64,000 nucleotides of DNA from Fervidobacterium sp. UBA5837 (GTDB lineage Bacteria > Thermotogota > Thermotogae > Thermotogales > Fervidobacteriaceae): the NCBI GenBank assembly GCA_002432805.1, contig DJGV01000016.1:216327-280326 (forward strand), in the 5' to 3' direction. The stretch's first letter is position 1; each line of letters begins with the position of its first letter. The notes beneath the pieces were generated by a model. It did no database searches and was not told the DNA's origin. It saw nothing but the letters and a program-made list of their open reading frames with translations. Positions 26,883 to 35,974 of the stretch are shown in pieces. A program made the position numbers and the translations under genes.

Positions 26883-29273
26883 TCATAACTTCTTTTGAAA
26901 TTCGAGAGTAACACTCTCTCCCACTTTATGCGTTACTTTGATGAAGTAAGTATCATCATACAATGTAATTTGTACACTATCATTATTCACTGGTACATAA
27001 GTCTTGGTGTGGAGCACAACCGTTGCTTCTTCTCCAGTCATCATCTTGAGGAATAAGCTCATTGACCTTCCATCTTCTTGAACGTCGTAAATTTCCGTAG
27101 TGCTATAAACGATATGAATATCATCGTTCAACTTGCAATTCACAGGAAGCATGACACCCGTTCTTGCTGGGATTGTGAGCTTCTGACCATCGAACAGCTG
27201 TTCCCCATTGTATAGAATGGTACTTGTTCTATCGATCTCATCGTAGTTGTTTATAAAGATGAACTTGGTCGCTTTGTCACTTCTGATAGCAACAGACAGA
27301 TTATCATCGTCGAGTGAGACAATTGGTTCTATACCTATTTTCCTTGCAAGTGCCTTTATAACTTCAAGTTCGTAGTTGAACTCGTGTACCATGCCTATAC
27401 CCAAAAACATGAACTTGCCCAGACCACGTTCGATGATGAATCCTGCGTACTCCCTTTGTCCGTTTGAATCTTTCCATGCAATGGGTTCACCAATTTTCTT
27501 GTGAATAATGACTCTCTTATTGACAAAAACATCGTCGATATCGAGGATATCAACATTTTGCCAACCATGTTTTTCATCAAACTCTTCTATCCCAAACGCA
27601 TCGGCCAAGATTCTACACTGCTCTCCACTCAACGTCATCTGCGGTATAGTTGGGAAGAGTACCAACGTTCCACCATCTTCAACATACTTGAGCAATTTCT
27701 TCTGGACTCTCTCATCCATCCATCTTGTAGAAAATGTCCATAGTGTTGGTACCTTTGTTACGTCTATAGTCTCTTCTTTGAGTATGTCTATCGCATCATA
27801 CGGGATATTCGCTACAGTTAGGAGTCTCAATATACCGTCGTAGGAGAAATTGTCTCGCTCAGATATCATCTCTCCAAGAGTTTCTCTCGTATTCCCCCTC
27901 TGCACATCCGTCATGTAATAGTCCGGGTAAAAGGCGATGTGTGTCTTTATCTCTTTTTTTGCACGCAATAACTGATCATTGAACAACTTCAGCATCTTTC
28001 CCAAGTGCATTATCTTGAAATAGTGTGGTCGCAAATTTCCATCAAAGTCTACTGGCGCTTGCCAATCGTGCCTTCTTCCGAAAAGGCCTATACCTTCGTA
28101 ATTTTCACCACTTGTAAACATGTAGTAGTTTATCGCATTCATCCCATTCGCTATGCACGTTCTCGTACTTAAATCCACGTCATTTGGACTTATACGTGGC
28201 TTGTCAGTGGACCTGCCAGATTGAAACTCTACAGAGAAGATCGGTTGCTTCGCATTGGAAATTGCAGCTGTAAATGCACAACTGAGGAAGAGGTCATGGT
28301 AGGAATCGTAAGTCACATGCCCGGGGTAGAAATCTCCAGAGACAATCATATCTTCTATCTGTGCCGCATTGTAAAGTTGTGAGAGTCCTATTGGGTATTC
28401 CATTCCTCTACTGCTCAACCAAAAGTTTTTGAATCCATGAACGTTTGTGATGAATGGTACATCGATACCGGATTCTTGAGCGTACATTTTCAGCGTTAAG
28501 ATATATTTCTTGATGTACTCTCTAAAGAACATTCCCCAGTCGTAATGGAATCTAAGTGCGCCATTTTGGCTCTTTTCTTGTACAAAGTCTCTTAGAAATT
28601 CTTCGATTTTATCGTATTGCGTTCCATAGTATTCTTCGATAGCTTCCAGCGAGCCGTATTTTTCGATCAGATAATCCGCAAAACTCTTGAGCATACTGTC
28701 ACTGTAATCTGGTGTGTTTGTAACCCAGTGGAACATGCCGACTTCATTGCATAGCTGATACATGATGATGCTCTTTCCACGTGTTATCTGATGCCGTGCA
28801 ATTACATCATTTACAGCATCGTACCAAGTTCTCACTTTTTCAAGAAATGTGGGATGCAGATATGTAATTACCTCAGATGGGTGATTCTTTCCGTTTTTGT
28901 CTCTGCCTATAACTTGCGGGTAATTCTCCAAAAGCCAAGATGGGATACCGGAATTCACTGTTTCGGCCATAACATATGGTCCCGGTCTTACTATACAATA
29001 CAAGCCGATTTCATCTACCAGTTCCAAAAAGCCCTCAAGGTCTTTCTCCTCCCTTGTCTTTCCATGGAGGTCTATCACTCCTTCATCACTTTCATGCCAT
29101 ATCCAAGGTATGTAAGTACTAACAACGTTGCAACCTGCGTCCTTAATCTTCTGCAATTGCTCTCGCCATCGGTTGCGCGGGCATCGGAAATAATGAAACT
29201 CACCTCCAAATACAAAGGTTGGTTTACCGTTCATAACGAAAGACTTGCCTTCAAAACCAAAAGTACTACCCAT
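26883..29273 (-). CDS. GH35-family glycosidase or transglycosylase, second copy
   Basis: 796 residues, no leader. GH35 barrel with FGGEFHYFRCPRNRW, AGCNVVSTYIPWIWHES, RPGPYVMAET; acid/base Glu177 in YQLCNEVGM and likely nucleophile Glu349 in FSVEFQSG. A middle domain with GGTLVLFPTIPQM and a C-terminal beta domain follow. Same architecture as the enzyme at 23094-25511 but clearly divergent (insertion around residues 205-235), suggesting different chain length or linkage preference rather than redundancy. First gene of operon B, behind an operator-controlled promoter. Could be a beta-galactosidase, a beta-glucosidase or a beta-1,2-acting transglycosylase; context favours a glucan substrate. 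Confidence 0.85.
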   Translation of the reverse strand: MGSTFGFEGKSFVMNGKPTFVFGGEFHYFRCPRNRWREQLQKIKDAGCNVVSTYIPWIWHESDEGVIDLHGKTREEKDLEGFLELVDEIGLYCIVRPGPYVMAETVNSGIPSWLLENYPQVIGRDKNGKNHPSEVITYLHPTFLEKVRTWYDAVNDVIARHQITRGKSIIMYQLCNEVGMFHWVTNTPDYSDSMLKSFADYLIEKYGSLEAIEEYYGTQYDKIEEFLRDFVQEKSQNGALRFHYDWGMFFREYIKKYILTLKMYAQESGIDVPFITNVHGFKNFWLSSRGMEYPIGLSQLYNAAQIEDMIVSGDFYPGHVTYDSYHDLFLSCAFTAAISNAKQPIFSVEFQSGRSTDKPRISPNDVDLSTRTCIANGMNAINYYMFTSGENYEGIGLFGRRHDWQAPVDFDGNLRPHYFKIMHLGKMLKLFNDQLLRAKKEIKTHIAFYPDYYMTDVQRGNTRETLGEMISERDNFSYDGILRLLTVANIPYDAIDILKEETIDVTKVPTLWTFSTRWMDERVQKKLLKYVEDGGTLVLFPTIPQMTLSGEQCRILADAFGIEEFDEKHGWQNVDILDIDDVFVNKRVIIHKKIGEPIAWKDSNGQREYAGFIIERGLGKFMFLGIGMVHEFNYELEVIKALARKIGIEPIVSLDDDNLSVAIRSDKATKFIFINNYDEIDRTSTILYNGEQLFDGQKLTIPARTGVMLPVNCKLNDDIHIVYSTTEIYDVQEDGRSMSLFLKMMTGEEATVVLHTKTYVPVNNDSVQITLYDDTYFIKVTHKVGESVTLEFQKKL

Positions 29274-29386
29274 CTTCCCAATACCACCTTTCCATACACA
29301 TCGTATATACTATATACAAATATACACACATACACACGTTTTACGCATTATCCTAACGAATAGATTTTCACCATACGGAGTGTATT

Positions 29387-29443
29387 GAAACGTTTCGATT
29401 CACTAATTAAAATGATACTACTCCAATTTGTTTTCTGAGTCAA
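29387..29443 (-). promoter_or_regulatory. operon B promoter with LacI-type operator
   Basis: Minus strand: TTGACT (29438-29443), 17-base spacer, TAGTAT (29415-29420), then GAAACGTTTC (29387-29396), the same core and flank (TCGAAACGTTTCA) as in front of lacI. Predicted start of transcription lies about 10 bases before the operator. Confidence 0.7.
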
Positions 29444-29664
29444 CAATGAAGAATAGTTGAATTTTGGAAATATCAGCGGAAGCATATACGCTTTTGTGCA
29501 AGGACTGAGGAAACTTCTATATCTTGAGCATTTTTGATGCTTGCAACGATAGTTGCAGGGAGTTAACACGTTCAATTTTATCGAATATAGACCATTCTTC
29601 CAAATTCTCAATTATCTTCAGATATTCTGCAGATTGCGGCACTTTATACTTTCTCTAAAAGTGA

Positions 29665-29670
29665 TATAAT
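29665..29670 (+). promoter_or_regulatory. candidate -10 box of the carboxyltransferase operon
   Basis: Perfect TATAAT in GTGATATAATCG, 115 bases before the ATG at 29786. The -35 region (CTTTAT) is weak. Confidence 0.4.
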
Positions 29671-29785
29671 CGAAGTGGTAACATGTGATAGATGTATTGA
29701 GATATCGTTAAAGACGATAAAATTTGATAATGATTGATAAATATGCAAGATCAGGAAAATACAAAAGACATGTGAGGGATCGAAG

Positions 29786-31177
29786 ATGGGTAAGCTTTCT
29801 ATGTTTACTGATACGACGTTTCGTGATGGTCACCAATCGTTGATAGCAACGCGTATGAGCACCGAAGATATATTGGGAATCATAGAAAAGGTAGATGAGC
29901 TTGGATTCCAGGCATTTGAGGTCTGGGGCGGTGCTACTTTCGATGTCTGTGTGAGGTTTTTGAACGAAGACCCTTGGGAAAGAATCAGGCTTATCAGTAA
30001 GAAGTTGAAGAATGGTAAGGCTCAGATGCTTTTGAGAGGACAAAATATCGTTGCGTACAGGCACTATGCTGACGATGTTGTGGAACTATTTGTGAGAAAG
30101 GCTGTGGAGAATGGTGTTAAGGTCATAAGAATATTCGATGCGTTGAACGATGTGAGGAACCTCGAAAAGAGTATTGAAGCAGCATTATCTTGCGGTGCGC
30201 AAGTCCAGGGTGCAATATCATATACTACAAGTCCAGTACATACGATAGAATATTATGTAGACTATGCACAGCAACTTATGGACAGAGGCATTCACTCACT
30301 GTGCATCAAAGACATGGCGGGTCTGTTGACACCTAAAGCCGCAGGCGACCTTGTGAGTGAGCTGAAAAAGAGATTTTCCATACCAATCGAGGTGCACTCT
30401 CACGCAACAGCAGGCCTTGGCGAGTTGGCATATCTAACGGCATTTTTGGCAGGTGCTGATGTAATCGATACGGCATTTTCGCCTTTTGGTATGACAACGA
30501 GTCAGCCAGCATTTGAGTCGTTCTATTATGCGTTAAGTGAGTACAAAGAACTTCCACCCATAGATTGGAAGACCGTTGATGAGATAGTAAAATATTTGTG
30601 GGATGTGAGGAAAAAGTATGAAAAGTACGATGTAAAGATGTACAGCATAGACCACAGAATCATCACATCGCAAGTGCCTGGCGGCATGTATTCGAATCTT
30701 GTGAGCCAGTTGTCAGAACAGAAGATGCAAAACAAGATGGGCGAGGTGCTTGCAGAAATCCCAAAAGTGAGAAAAGACTTGGGGTATCCCCCACTCGTCA
30801 CACCAACAAGCCAGATAGTGGGCGTCCAAGCTGTGCTTAACGTGATCACCGGTGAGAGGTACGCAAAGGTGACAAAAGAAGTAAGGGACTACGTGAAGGG
30901 TTTGTACGGCAGGCCACCTGCTCCAATCAATGAAGAACTTGTCAAAAAGATACTTGGCGATGAAAAACCGATAGATGGCAGACCTGCCGATTACATAGAA
31001 CCTGAACTACCAAAACGAAGGGCTGAAATAGGGCTGCTTGCAGAGACTGATGAAGACCTTTTGATATACACAATATTGGGCGAAGTAGGTAAGCAGTATC
31101 TTAAGAGGAGATACGAAGAAAAGCTCCACGTTGACTGGAGTTTGGTGGAGACATTTGAAGGAGGATATCCTGTTTGA
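29786..31177 (+). CDS. carboxyltransferase subunit (pyruvate/oxaloacetate or methylmalonyl-CoA type)
   Basis: 463 residues of a biotin-dependent carboxyltransferase (PycB/OadA/5S family): metal and substrate motif FTDTTFRDGHQSLIATRM, WGGATFD, RGQN, catalytic CIKDMAG with the carbamylated-type lysine, and metal histidines in EVHSHATAGLG. The C-terminal conserved domain is present, but the biotinyl carrier domain with its MKM site is absent, so a separate carrier protein is needed. ATG 29786 has GAGGGA upstream. Stop overlaps the next start by 4 bases. With the mutase gene downstream it fits succinate-propionate or oxaloacetate-pyruvate interconversion; which partner subunits it uses cannot be told here. 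Confidence 0.88.
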   Translation: MGKLSMFTDTTFRDGHQSLIATRMSTEDILGIIEKVDELGFQAFEVWGGATFDVCVRFLNEDPWERIRLISKKLKNGKAQMLLRGQNIVAYRHYADDVVELFVRKAVENGVKVIRIFDALNDVRNLEKSIEAALSCGAQVQGAISYTTSPVHTIEYYVDYAQQLMDRGIHSLCIKDMAGLLTPKAAGDLVSELKKRFSIPIEVHSHATAGLGELAYLTAFLAGADVIDTAFSPFGMTTSQPAFESFYYALSEYKELPPIDWKTVDEIVKYLWDVRKKYEKYDVKMYSIDHRIITSQVPGGMYSNLVSQLSEQKMQNKMGEVLAEIPKVRKDLGYPPLVTPTSQIVGVQAVLNVITGERYAKVTKEVRDYVKGLYGRPPAPINEELVKKILGDEKPIDGRPADYIEPELPKRRAEIGLLAETDEDLLIYTILGEVGKQYLKRRYEEKLHVDWSLVETFEGGYPV

Positions 31178-31977
31178 TAGTAGGAATAGGTAATGATATA
31201 GTTGACATATCACGAATAGATTTGAGACTTGAAAAAAGAGTGCTAACGCCCTTTGAACGTGAGAATAGGATTAAGATAGATGCACAGTACGTTGCAGGTA
31301 GGTTTGCACTAAAGGAAAGTTATTTCAAGGCAGTGGGAACTGGTATAGATGGAAATTCTTTCCAAGACCTCTCATTTTTGAATAGAAGTAATGGTAGTTT
31401 GTACTGCAAAATCCACAAGATTGGAAGATACAAGATTGAACCGTTCAATTTTCTTCACTGTGCACTTTCCCACGACAAGTTTGCGATGGCAACAACAGTT
31501 GTTGAAAGGGAAAGAGGAGAAGTGTACGTTGGCATCGGTACAAATTTGGGAAATAGGGAAGAGAACATCAAAATAGCACTTGAGATGATAGAAGGCTTTG
31601 CACAAGTATTGAACGTGTCCAGTATCTACGAAACAAGACCTTACGGAAAGACGGACCAACCAGATTTTCTCAATTGCGTCATCGAGATAGATACGATGCT
31701 CGCTCCAGAAGAGCTTCTTGATAGACTGCTCGATGTGGAAACTAAAATGGGTAGGATAAGAACGGAGCGTTGGGGACCGCGGGTTATAGACTTGGACGTA
31801 CTCTTCTATGGAAATTTGATCGTAGAAAATGAGCGGTTGATCTTGCCACATTATGATTTTGAAAATAGGATGTTCTTTGTCCAGCCGATGTGTGATTTGA
31901 ATAAAAATTTCGTTCATCCTCTATCTCAAAGGACTATGGTCGATATCTTCAAATCGTTGAGCCAAGGTCTTCAATAA
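31174..31977 (+). CDS. AcpS-FolK fusion: holo-ACP synthase plus HPPK
   Basis: 267 residues carrying two enzymes. Residues 1-112 match holo-ACP synthase (phosphopantetheine transfer from CoA to ACP): VGIGNDIVDISRI with metal Asp8, and GRFALKESYFKAVGTGI with metal Glu48, then SHDKFAMATTVVE. Residues 113-267 match 6-hydroxymethyl-dihydropterin pyrophosphokinase (folate pathway): YVGIGTNLGNREENI, SSIYETRPYGKTDQPDFLN, RTERWGPRVIDLDVLFYG, and LPHYDFENRMFFVQP. TTG 31174 with GGAGG about 9 bases upstream; overlaps the carboxyltransferase stop. Both catalytic sites look intact, and there is no stop or frame change at the join. A fusion of these two is unusual to my knowledge. Confidence 0.88.
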   Translation: MIVGIGNDIVDISRIDLRLEKRVLTPFERENRIKIDAQYVAGRFALKESYFKAVGTGIDGNSFQDLSFLNRSNGSLYCKIHKIGRYKIEPFNFLHCALSHDKFAMATTVVERERGEVYVGIGTNLGNREENIKIALEMIEGFAQVLNVSSIYETRPYGKTDQPDFLNCVIEIDTMLAPEELLDRLLDVETKMGRIRTERWGPRVIDLDVLFYGNLIVENERLILPHYDFENRMFFVQPMCDLNKNFVHPLSQRTMVDIFKSLSQGLQ

Positions 31978-32015
31978 ATGAGTTCAAAAGGGTTTTCAAA
32001 AGTGGGGGGAAGAAT

Positions 32016-32318
32016 ATGGAAGGGCGCATAAACGAAACAGACATCGTAAAGTTGGAGGAAGAAATAGACCAGGCAATAGAGGTTGAAGACTTTCAGAAGC
32101 TCAACGAATTGTTGGATGCAAGGGAAAGGCTCCTTCCCACGTTGTCGGTTGAGATGCTCAAGGATATACAAAAGCGTGACCAACAAAGAAAAGAGGCCTT
32201 GGAACTCAAGATGAAAGAATTCAAAGAATCCGCAGAGCAGATGGAAAACGGAAAAAAGTACATGAATACATACATTCAAAACGAAGATAAAGGCAACATC
32301 ATCAACAGACTTGGGTAA
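32016..32318 (+). CDS. small coiled-coil protein, possibly FliT-like
   Basis: 100 residues, almost wholly helical and charged (KLEEEIDQAIEVEDFQKLNE, LLDARERLLPTL, KDIQKRDQQRKEALELKMKE). Helix lengths and the LLxxRERLLP segment recall FliT-type flagellar chaperones, but the match is weak. ATG 32016 has GGGGGGAAGA just upstream. Its stop codon falls inside a 13-base tandem repeat. Function unknown. Confidence 0.6.
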   Translation: MEGRINETDIVKLEEEIDQAIEVEDFQKLNELLDARERLLPTLSVEMLKDIQKRDQQRKEALELKMKEFKESAEQMENGKKYMNTYIQNEDKGNIINRLG

Positions 32319-32352
32319 GAATATTCGGTAAGAATATTGGGTAAGAATAAGG
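32314..32352. repeat. three tandem copies of a 13-base unit
   Basis: GGTAAGAATATTC, GGTAAGAATATTG, GGTAAGAATAAGG in direct head-to-tail order, beginning at the stop codon of the coiled-coil gene. A typical slippage array; third copy diverged. Confidence 0.85.
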
Positions 32353-32443
32353 GAATATACGTGCAGATTGCTTGAGTTAAAATAAAAGAAATTACACATG
32401 AACATACACGATGGTTGCAGGGGGGAATGACACAATGGATGAG

Positions 32444-34099
32444 AGATTCAACCAAGCAAGGCAAAAGTACGAACAAGCGGTAGAAAAGGCCATTTCCAAA
32501 TTTCCAGAAAGGAAGCAGAAATTCACATCAACGTCTAATTACGAGATAAAGAGAGTTTACACACCAGAAGATGTTGAAAATATAGACTATGTAAACGACA
32601 TCGGGTTTCCTGGTGACTATCCTTACACACGCGGTGTACAACCAACGATGTACCGAGCAAGGCACTGGACGATGAGACAGTACGCGGGTTTTGGTACAGC
32701 GGAAGAATCGAACAAGAGATATAAATACCTACTTGAACAAGGTCAAACCGGGCTTTCTGTTGCATTCGATTTGCCAACACAGATTGGCTATGATTCAGAT
32801 GATCCAATGTCGGAAGGCGAGGTTGGAAGGGTTGGCGTCGCGATAAGTTCTTTGGAAGATATGGAAATACTTTTTGACGGTATACCCCTCGATAGAGTCA
32901 GTACATCAATGACGATAAATAGCACTGCGATGATATTACTTTCTATGTACATCGCTGTTGCGGAGAAACAAGGTGTAGCGCAAGATAAGCTTGATGGTAC
33001 GATACAAAATGACATACTCAAAGAATACATTGCACGTGGAACGTACATATATCCTCCCGAACCATCGATGAGACTCATCACAAATATATTCGACTATTGT
33101 TCAAAAAACATGCCAAAATGGAATCCAATAAGCATCAGTGGTTATCATATAAGGGAAGCAGGGTCAAGTGCAGCACAGGAAGTGGCATTCACGTTAGCCG
33201 ATGGTATTGCATACGTTGAAAGCGCCATGAAGGCCGGATTAGATCCGAATATTTTCGGTAAAAGACTTTCGTTCTTCTTTGCAGCACACAACAATTTCTT
33301 GGAAGAGATCGCAAAATTCAGAGCTGCAAGACGACTATGGGCAAAAATCATGAAGAATAGATTCAACATCACGAACGCTGAAGCCATGAAGTTGAGATTC
33401 CACACTCAAACTGGTGGTTCAACTTTAACCGCGCAACAACCATTGAACAACATAATAAGAGTCACGATACAAGCGTTGGCCGCAGTACTCGGTGGTACGC
33501 AATCGCTCCATACAAACAGTTACGACGAGGCACTTGGGCTTCCAACGGAAGAATCTGTGAGGATAGCGCTCAAGACGCAGCAAGTCATAGCATACGAATC
33601 TGGCGTGGCCGATACGATCGATCCGCTCGCAGGTTCTTACGCAATAGAGGCAATGACAAACGAAATAGAAAAGAAGGCAATGGAATACATAGAGAAGATA
33701 GACCAAATGGGTGGGATGATAAAGGCAATCGAGACAGGATATGTGCAAAAAGAAATTCACGAAAGTGCCTACAAGCAGCAACTTGCCATCGACAAAGGCG
33801 AAGAAGTGATCGTTGGAGTAAACAAATTCCAGGTGGAGGAAGACGTGAAGAAACGTGAGATACTGAAAGTAGATCCGGAACTGGAAAAGAAACAAGTGGA
33901 GAGGCTCAAGAAACTGAAAGGACGAAGAGATAACGAAAAGGTGAGGAAATCCCTGCAGAAGATAAAAGAAGTAGCCTCAAGTCAGGAAAATCTCTTCCCA
34001 TACGTGTTGGAAGCTGTGAAGATGTACGCTACGGTTGGAGAGATTAGTAACGCATTGAGAGATGTGTTCGGCGAATACACGGAGACTGTGATCATTTGA
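32444..34099 (+). CDS. methylmalonyl-CoA mutase, catalytic (large) subunit
   Basis: Interconverts methylmalonyl-CoA and succinyl-CoA with adenosylcobalamin. About 551 residues of the catalytic TIM barrel only: [117 protein letters not shown]. The C-terminal cobalamin domain (DxHxxG) is missing, so the enzyme is of the split alpha/small-subunit type and the B12-binding subunit lies elsewhere. ATG 32444 has GGGGGG 9 bases upstream; an in-frame ATG at 32411 has no site. Could be another acyl-CoA mutase such as isobutyryl- or ethylmalonyl-CoA mutase, but [15 protein letters not shown] favours the methylmalonyl enzyme. Confidence 0.88.
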   Translation, partial: RFNQARQKYEQAVEKAISKFPERKQKFTSTSNYEIKRVYTPEDVENIDYVNDIGFPGDYPYTRGVQPTMYRARHWTMRQYAGFGTAEESNKRYKYLLEQGQTGLSVAFDLPTQIGYDSDDPMSEGEVGRVGVAISSLEDMEILFDGIPLDRVSTSMTINSTAMILLSMYIAVAEKQGVAQDKLDGTIQNDILKEYIARGTYIYPPEPSMRLITNIFDYCSKNMPKWNPISISGYHIREAGSSAAQEVAFTLADGIAYVESAMKAGLDPNIFGKRLSFFFAAHNNFLEEIAKFRAARRLWAKIMKNRFNITNAEAMKLRFHTQTGGSTLTAQQPLNNIIRVTIQALAAVLGGTQSLHTNSYDEALGLPTEESVRIALKTQQVIAYESGVADTIDPLAGSYAIEAMTNEIEKKAMEYIEKIDQMGGMIKAIETGYVQKEIHESAYKQQLAIDKGEEVIVGVNKFQVEEDVKKREILKVDPELEKKQVERLKKLKGRRDNEKVRKSLQKIKEVASSQENLFPYVLEAVKMYATVGEISNALRDVFGEYTETVII

Positions 34100-34193
34100 T
34101 CTCTGTTATTTGGAAAACCATTGAAATGATGCAAAGTTAATGCACATGAGCGTTTAAAAGTAATTATCAAAAAGTAAAGGGAGGTTGATTTAT

Positions 34194-35069
34194 ATGGAAA
34201 AAGGTACATGGGAAATCAAAAAGGGATTTGCAGAGATGTTCAAAGGTGGCGTTATCATGGATGTCACAACAGCAGAGCAGGCAAAGGTAGCAGAAGAAGC
34301 AGGTGCAGTTGCTGTTATGGCACTTGAAAGGGTGCCAGCAGATATACGAAAAGCTGGTGGAGTGGCAAGAATGGCAAGCATATCGAAAATAAAAGAAATA
34401 ATGCAAGCTGTATCTATACCAGTTATGGCAAAAGTCAGAATAGGTCACATCGCGGAGGCAAGGATCCTCGAGGCACTTGGTGTTGATTACATAGATGAGT
34501 CCGAAGTGTTGACACCCGCAGATGACAAATTTCACATCAACAAACACGAATTCACTGTACCATTCGTTTGTGGTGCGAGAAATCTTGGAGAGGCACTCAG
34601 AAGAATCTCGGAAGGCGCAGCAATGATAAGGACAAAGGGCGAGGCTGGCACAGGTAACATCGTGGAAGCTGTAAAACACATGAGGACCGTCATGGCGGAA
34701 GTCAGAAAAGTCCAGAATTTGCCATACGAAGAGATCGTATCTTATGCAAAAGAGATAGGAGCACCGGTTGAATTGGTACAACAAGTAAAAGACCTCGGAA
34801 GATTACCAGTTGTTAACTTCGCAGCAGGTGGTGTTGCAACACCGGCAGATGCAGCACTCATGATGATGCTCGGTGCAGACGGTGTATTCGTAGGCAGTGG
34901 CATATTCAAGTCGAAAGACCCCGCAAAGATGGCAAAATCGATCGTTATGTCAGTAACATATTGGAACGATCCTGAAATGCTCTTGAAGATTTCAGAAGAC
35001 ATAGGAGAACCGATGGAAGGATTGGAAATAGACACGTTGGAAGTCAAGCTGCAGGAAAGAGGTTGGTAA
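34194..35069 (+). CDS. pdxS: pyridoxal 5'-phosphate synthase subunit PdxS
   Basis: Lyase of the ribose 5-phosphate-dependent PLP synthase; forms a dodecamer with PdxT and uses ammonia, glyceraldehyde 3-phosphate and ribose 5-phosphate. 291 residues: substrate Asp23 in [12 protein letters not shown], Schiff-base Lys80 in [17 protein letters not shown] phosphate loop, and C-terminal [16 protein letters not shown] with [12 protein letters not shown]. Normal length. ATG 34194 has AAAGGGAGGT 8 bases upstream. Followed after 3 bases by pdxT. Confidence 0.97.
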   Translation: MEKGTWEIKKGFAEMFKGGVIMDVTTAEQAKVAEEAGAVAVMALERVPADIRKAGGVARMASISKIKEIMQAVSIPVMAKVRIGHIAEARILEALGVDYIDESEVLTPADDKFHINKHEFTVPFVCGARNLGEALRRISEGAAMIRTKGEAGTGNIVEAVKHMRTVMAEVRKVQNLPYEEIVSYAKEIGAPVELVQQVKDLGRLPVVNFAAGGVATPADAALMMMLGADGVFVGSGIFKSKDPAKMAKSIVMSVTYWNDPEMLLKISEDIGEPMEGLEIDTLEVKLQERGW

Positions 35070-35072
35070 CGA

Positions 35073-35675
35073 ATGGTCATAGGTGTTTCGGGAGTGCAAG
35101 GAGATTTTAGAGAACACAAATGGATGATTGAAAGGCTTGGCATAGAAACAATGGTAGTCAAAACATCGGAAGATTTGGACAAAGTCGATGGTCTCATCAT
35201 CCCCGGTGGCGAGTCTACCACGATGATACGCATAATGAAGATGACGGGCTTGTTTGAAAAGCTTAGAGAGAAGGTCAAAACTGGATTTCCAGTGTACGGT
35301 ACTTGCGCAGGGCTCATTGTTTTGGCAAAGGAAATAGAAAATTACACACAAGAATCGTTGGGAGTAATAGACATCAAAGTTATGAGAAATGCGTATGGAA
35401 GACAAGTCGATAGCTTCGATGAGATGATCGAAATCAAGGGATTCGACAAACCCTTCAAGGCAGTCTTCATAAGAGCGCCGCGTATAGATAGCTACGGGCC
35501 AGATGTTGAAGTGTTAGCGTTCTTGGACAAATTCCCAGTCATGTGCAGGCAAGGGAACGTGTTAGTCACATCTTTTCATCCAGAACTGACAGATGATGCC
35601 AGAGTTCACGAATATTTTGCAAATATGGTCAAAGAGTACAAAATGCACCAAGAAATGCCAAAAGCAAATGCATAA
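35073..35675 (+). CDS. pdxT: pyridoxal 5'-phosphate synthase glutaminase subunit PdxT
   Basis: Class I glutaminase that feeds ammonia to PdxS. 200 residues with [13 protein letters not shown], oxyanion-loop PGGESTTM, nucleophile Cys78 in [13 protein letters not shown], and the His169/Glu171 dyad in SFHPELTDD. Starts 3 bases after pdxS and ends 34 bases before a strong terminator, so pdxST is the 3' end of its transcript. Confidence 0.97.
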   Translation: MVIGVSGVQGDFREHKWMIERLGIETMVVKTSEDLDKVDGLIIPGGESTTMIRIMKMTGLFEKLREKVKTGFPVYGTCAGLIVLAKEIENYTQESLGVIDIKVMRNAYGRQVDSFDEMIEIKGFDKPFKAVFIRAPRIDSYGPDVEVLAFLDKFPVMCRQGNVLVTSFHPELTDDARVHEYFANMVKEYKMHQEMPKANA

Positions 35676-35709
35676 GTACCGCGGAAAATTAAAGACAACA
35701 TACAACTTC

Positions 35710-35747
35710 AAATCAGGGTCACCTCAAGGTGACCCTGATTTTGTTTA
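35710..35747 (+). terminator. rho-independent terminator after pdxST
   Basis: Perfect 14-base stem AAATCAGGGTCACC / GGTGACCCTGATTT with a TCAA loop, followed by TTGTTT. The stem is symmetric enough to act on both strands. Confidence 0.92.
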
Positions 35748-35926
35748 TTACCGCTTTTTTGATATAATTTTGCAAAGAAATGGATGCATCGTATTTGAGA
35801 GAAGGCATGTTCCTCCCACGATTGAAGTTATGAGTATCCGCAGCCAACTTTTACGAATGCTCGAGGCTTTGAAACCATTCTACAGATATTTGCAGAAATT
35901 GGACTAATTTTATCCATTTTACATTT

Positions 35927-35956
35927 TTGACAAGCATTATGCCTTTTTGATAGAAT
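35927..35956 (+). promoter_or_regulatory. promoter of the Mbx-like operon
   Basis: Consensus TTGACA (35927-35932), 18-base spacer, TAGAAT (35951-35956), 105 bases before the first ATG. Confidence 0.7.
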
Positions 35957-35974
35957 ATGGACAATGTGATATTG

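Larger units (their letters stand above)
29274..29785. other. 512-base divergent intergenic region
   Basis: Separates operon B (minus) from the carboxyltransferase operon (plus). It holds the operon B promoter and operator (29387-29443), a small hairpin CTTGCAAC-GATA-GTTGCAGG (29540-29559) of unknown role, and a TATAAT for the plus-strand operon. A CA/TA-rich tract at 29310-29340 is low complexity. No convincing gene is seen. Confidence 0.6.

Noticed and set aside
29348..29611. 87-residue minus-strand frame with a cysteine cluster (CNYRCKHQKC) suggesting a radical-SAM or metal site
   Set aside because: It runs through the operon B promoter and operator, has no ribosome site and no further family motifs.
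34167..34784. 205-residue Cys/Tyr/Phe-rich frame opposite pdxS
   Set aside because: Antisense shadow; pdxS on the other strand has full family conservation.
35593..35907. 104-residue plus-strand frame after pdxT
   Set aside because: It overlaps pdxT out of frame and reads through the strong terminator stem; no ribosome site.
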